A stretch of DNA of 25,049 nt from a virus: positions 1 through 25,049 of the IMG/VR virus record IMGVR_UViG_3300046010_008550, one strand, 5' to 3'. Every line of letters begins with the position of its first letter. The stretch's first letter is position 1. The notes under the pieces were generated by a model. It searched no databases. It had not been told where the DNA came from and was given only the letters and a program-made list of their open reading frames with translations. This document shows, one piece after another, positions 23,954 through 25,049 of the stretch. Both the position numbers and the translations under genes were made by a program.

Positions 23954-24280
23954 ATGAAAAAGCTCCTACTCATCACGCTTGCCGTGACTACCTCCATGGC
24001 CCAGGCAGAGTACCTCTCCGGCAACGAGCTGCTCAACAGGCTTAACTCAGAAGGGATCGCGGACCGGGGCTTTGCCCTGGGCTACATCGCCGGCGTGTCC
24101 GACGGGCTGGAGGACATCCTGGTGTGCGCCCCGACAGGCTCGACCACGGGCCAGGCCCGCGACATTGTCTGGCAGTATTTGCGGATTAACCCCCAGTCTC
24201 GCCACCAGGGCGCCGCGCTCTTGGTTGTCGAGGCGCTTCAACGTGCATGGCCATGCCGACAAAAAGGAAAGGCGCTGTGA
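23954..24280 (+). CDS. Secreted Rap1a/Tai-like protein (108 aa)
   Basis: A clear Sec signal peptide (KKLLLITLAVTTSMAQA, cleavage expected after A18) precedes a mature domain of about 90 residues. The domain shows the Rap1a/Tai pattern: GFALGYIAGVSDGLED, then C58-A-P, GQARDIVWQYLRINPQSRH, and LLVVEALQRAWPC ending at C101. C58 and C101 probably form a disulfide in the periplasm. Family members include Tai/Rap1a immunity proteins that block type VI amidase effectors, but many relatives have no known role. In a phage it may act in the periplasm on a cell-wall enzyme or rival toxin; this is inference. It lies 2 nt after a small membrane protein gene, and the next gene starts in its stop codon (TGATG). 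Confidence 0.75.
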   Translation: MKKLLLITLAVTTSMAQAEYLSGNELLNRLNSEGIADRGFALGYIAGVSDGLEDILVCAPTGSTTGQARDIVWQYLRINPQSRHQGAALLVVEALQRAWPCRQKGKAL

Positions 24281-24402
24281 TGAAAGAAGAACTAGCGGAA
24301 TGGTTGTTCTCGGTGTGGTTGTTCACCCTCCTGTTCCTGGTATTCCTGGCCCCGTTCGTGACGGTCGGGATGCTGATTGCCTATGTGTGGGGGATGGTAT
24401 GA
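24280..24402 (+). CDS. Very small membrane peptide (40 aa)
   Basis: ATG at 24280 overlaps the stop of the Rap1a/Tai-like gene (TGATG), with AAGGAAAGG purine-rich sequence ahead. Residues 1-8 are charged (KEELAEW) and residues about 9-38 are almost entirely hydrophobic (LFSVWLFTLLFLVFL, then VTVGMLIAYVW), broken only by AP near 24-25. It could form one long or two short membrane helices. Size and layout are seen in holin-like or membrane-stress peptides, but nothing proves this. The coupling to a secreted protein gene supports a shared envelope role. Confidence 0.55.
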   Translation: MKEELAEWLFSVWLFTLLFLVFLAPFVTVGMLIAYVWGMV

Positions 24403-24418
24403 GTAGAGGGGGTGAAGC

Positions 24419-24757
24419 ATGACTGACCGAGAACTACTTGAACTGGCTGCGAAGGCGGCTGGGATCGTTGGGGTGGATGATGTGTACCCCATATTTCGTG
24501 GTGCAAGCAAGGATTGGGATTTAAAAGACTGGAGCGAATGGAACCCCCTCACCGAAGATGGCGATGCGCTGTGGTTAGCGGTGAAGTTGAAACTTAGGGT
24601 GCATATACGCGAGATCGAAGTGTCCGTGGACATCTATGAGGGTGGCGCATGGCAAAACCAAGTGGTGGTCGGTGTAAGTTGGAATGCAGATCCCTACGAC
24701 GCCACCCGCCGCGCCATCGTCCGTGCAGCGGCAGAGATTGGAAGGAACATGAAATGA
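24419..24757 (+). CDS. Phage ABA-sandwich/NinX-like small protein (112 aa)
   Basis: The N-terminus DRELLELAAKAAGI and the centre WNPLTEDGDALWLAVKLKL, followed by strand pairs and a closing NADPYDATRRAIVRAAAEIG, follow the layout of small phage proteins with the so-called ABA sandwich domain, often annotated as NinX- or DUF2591-like. They are frequent in phage accessory regions and of unknown function. A GAGGGGGTG element precedes the ATG. The base composition is slightly lower in GC than the upstream genes. The stop overlaps the next start (ATGA). Confidence 0.65.
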   Translation: MTDRELLELAAKAAGIVGVDDVYPIFRGASKDWDLKDWSEWNPLTEDGDALWLAVKLKLRVHIREIEVSVDIYEGGAWQNQVVVGVSWNADPYDATRRAIVRAAAEIGRNMK

Positions 24758-25014
24758 GCCTACGAGAAGCAGCGCAGCAGGCGCTTGAGGCGTTGGAGTA
24801 TTACGAGCATAGAGGCATTGATTGGTGCTATGCCGACAAAGAAGCCATCACCGCCCTCCGCACCGCGCTTGCGAAGCCTGAGCGCAAGCCGCTGACGGAT
24901 GAGGAGATCGTTGATCTATGGGCAGGCGTGTCAATGGACTACGACGACCAGATTAGCATCATTGAAATGGCAAGGGCCATCGAACGCGCACACAGGATTG
25001 GAGGTGAAGCATGA
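24754..25014 (+). CDS. Small phage accessory protein (86 aa)
   Basis: Start chosen at ATG 24754 because it overlaps the previous stop (ATGA) and has AAGGAA 7 nt ahead, although the frame is open further upstream. The product is SLREAAQQALEALEYYEHRG, then AITALRTALAKPERKPLTDE and a C-terminal helix EMARAIERAHRIG. The QALEALE...I.ALR.AL....R.PLTDEEI layout is common to small proteins in phage early or accessory regions. No function known. All-helical, soluble, Glu/Ala-rich. Confidence 0.7.
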   Translation: MSLREAAQQALEALEYYEHRGIDWCYADKEAITALRTALAKPERKPLTDEEIVDLWAGVSMDYDDQISIIEMARAIERAHRIGGEA

Positions 25015-25049
25015 GCGAGATCAAGGACGGTGGGGCAGCGTTCTCTTCC
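25011..25049 (+). CDS. Start of a small phage protein (3' end outside window)
   Basis: ATG at 25011 overlaps the preceding stop (ATGA) with GGAGGTG 5' of it. The 13 visible residues, MSEIKDGGAAFSS, resemble the start of a common phage family that opens with .DGG.AFP and continues with GMSLRDYFA. Only the beginning is visible, so this is tentative. Confidence 0.5.
   Translation, partial: MSEIKDGGAAFSS

Noticed and set aside
1-25049. CRISPR arrays, tRNA genes, insertion sequences, integrase and att sites
   Set aside because: No regularly spaced repeats, cloverleaf-like segments, transposase or recombinase motifs were recognised by eye; a tRNA scan was not possible.

Overview
This window is a 25-kb piece of a double-stranded DNA tailed phage genome. 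The layout is podovirus-like: an endolysin end, two tail or connector proteins, four very large low-complexity internal virion proteins, then a T7-style replication module around a family A DNA polymerase. No integrase, terminase, portal, capsid or tRNA gene is visible. The ends are cut inside genes, so the phage continues on both sides. The host cannot be read directly. High GC, an H1-like Lys/Ala-rich peptide and the style of the virion proteins (familiar from uncultured freshwater phages) suggest a betaproteobacterial host; this is inference.

Layout. (1) Positions 1-13909, + strand, virion and lysis block: 3' end of a GH24 endolysin; a 611-aa tail/connector-like protein; a 458-aa structural protein; four large proteins of 1066, 433, 673 and 1071 aa rich in Ala, Gly, Gln and Pro that look like ejected internal proteins; a 126-aa protein with a Dps/ferritin-type metal site; and a 52-aa Lys/Ala-rich peptide coupled to it by ATGA. 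A strong rho-independent terminator at 13998-14022 closes this block. (2) Positions 13966-16142, - strand: an SNF2-type SF2 helicase followed by a PD-(D/E)XK (MGME1/RecB-like) exonuclease. (3) Positions 16143-16225: divergent control region with a 12-bp perfect palindrome over a candidate promoter. (4) Positions 16226-23077, + strand, replication block: two conserved small phage proteins, a probable ssDNA-binding protein, an archaeo-eukaryotic (TOTE-type) primase, a small conserved protein, a UvrD-like helicase and DNA polymerase A with Leu at the Pol I 762 position. Many stop/start overlaps (ATGA, GTGA, TTGA) indicate translational coupling. (5) Positions 23074-25049: small accessory genes, including an AT-hook protein, two small membrane proteins, a secreted Rap1a/Tai-like protein and members of small phage families.

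Working together: primase, polymerase, ssDNA-binding candidate, SF1 and SF2 helicases and exonuclease form a nearly complete replication/recombination set with no DnaB/gp4-type helicase in the window. The most unusual features are the Dps-like protein with its coupled H1-like peptide at the end of the virion operon, and the periplasmic Rap1a/Tai-like protein among the accessory genes.
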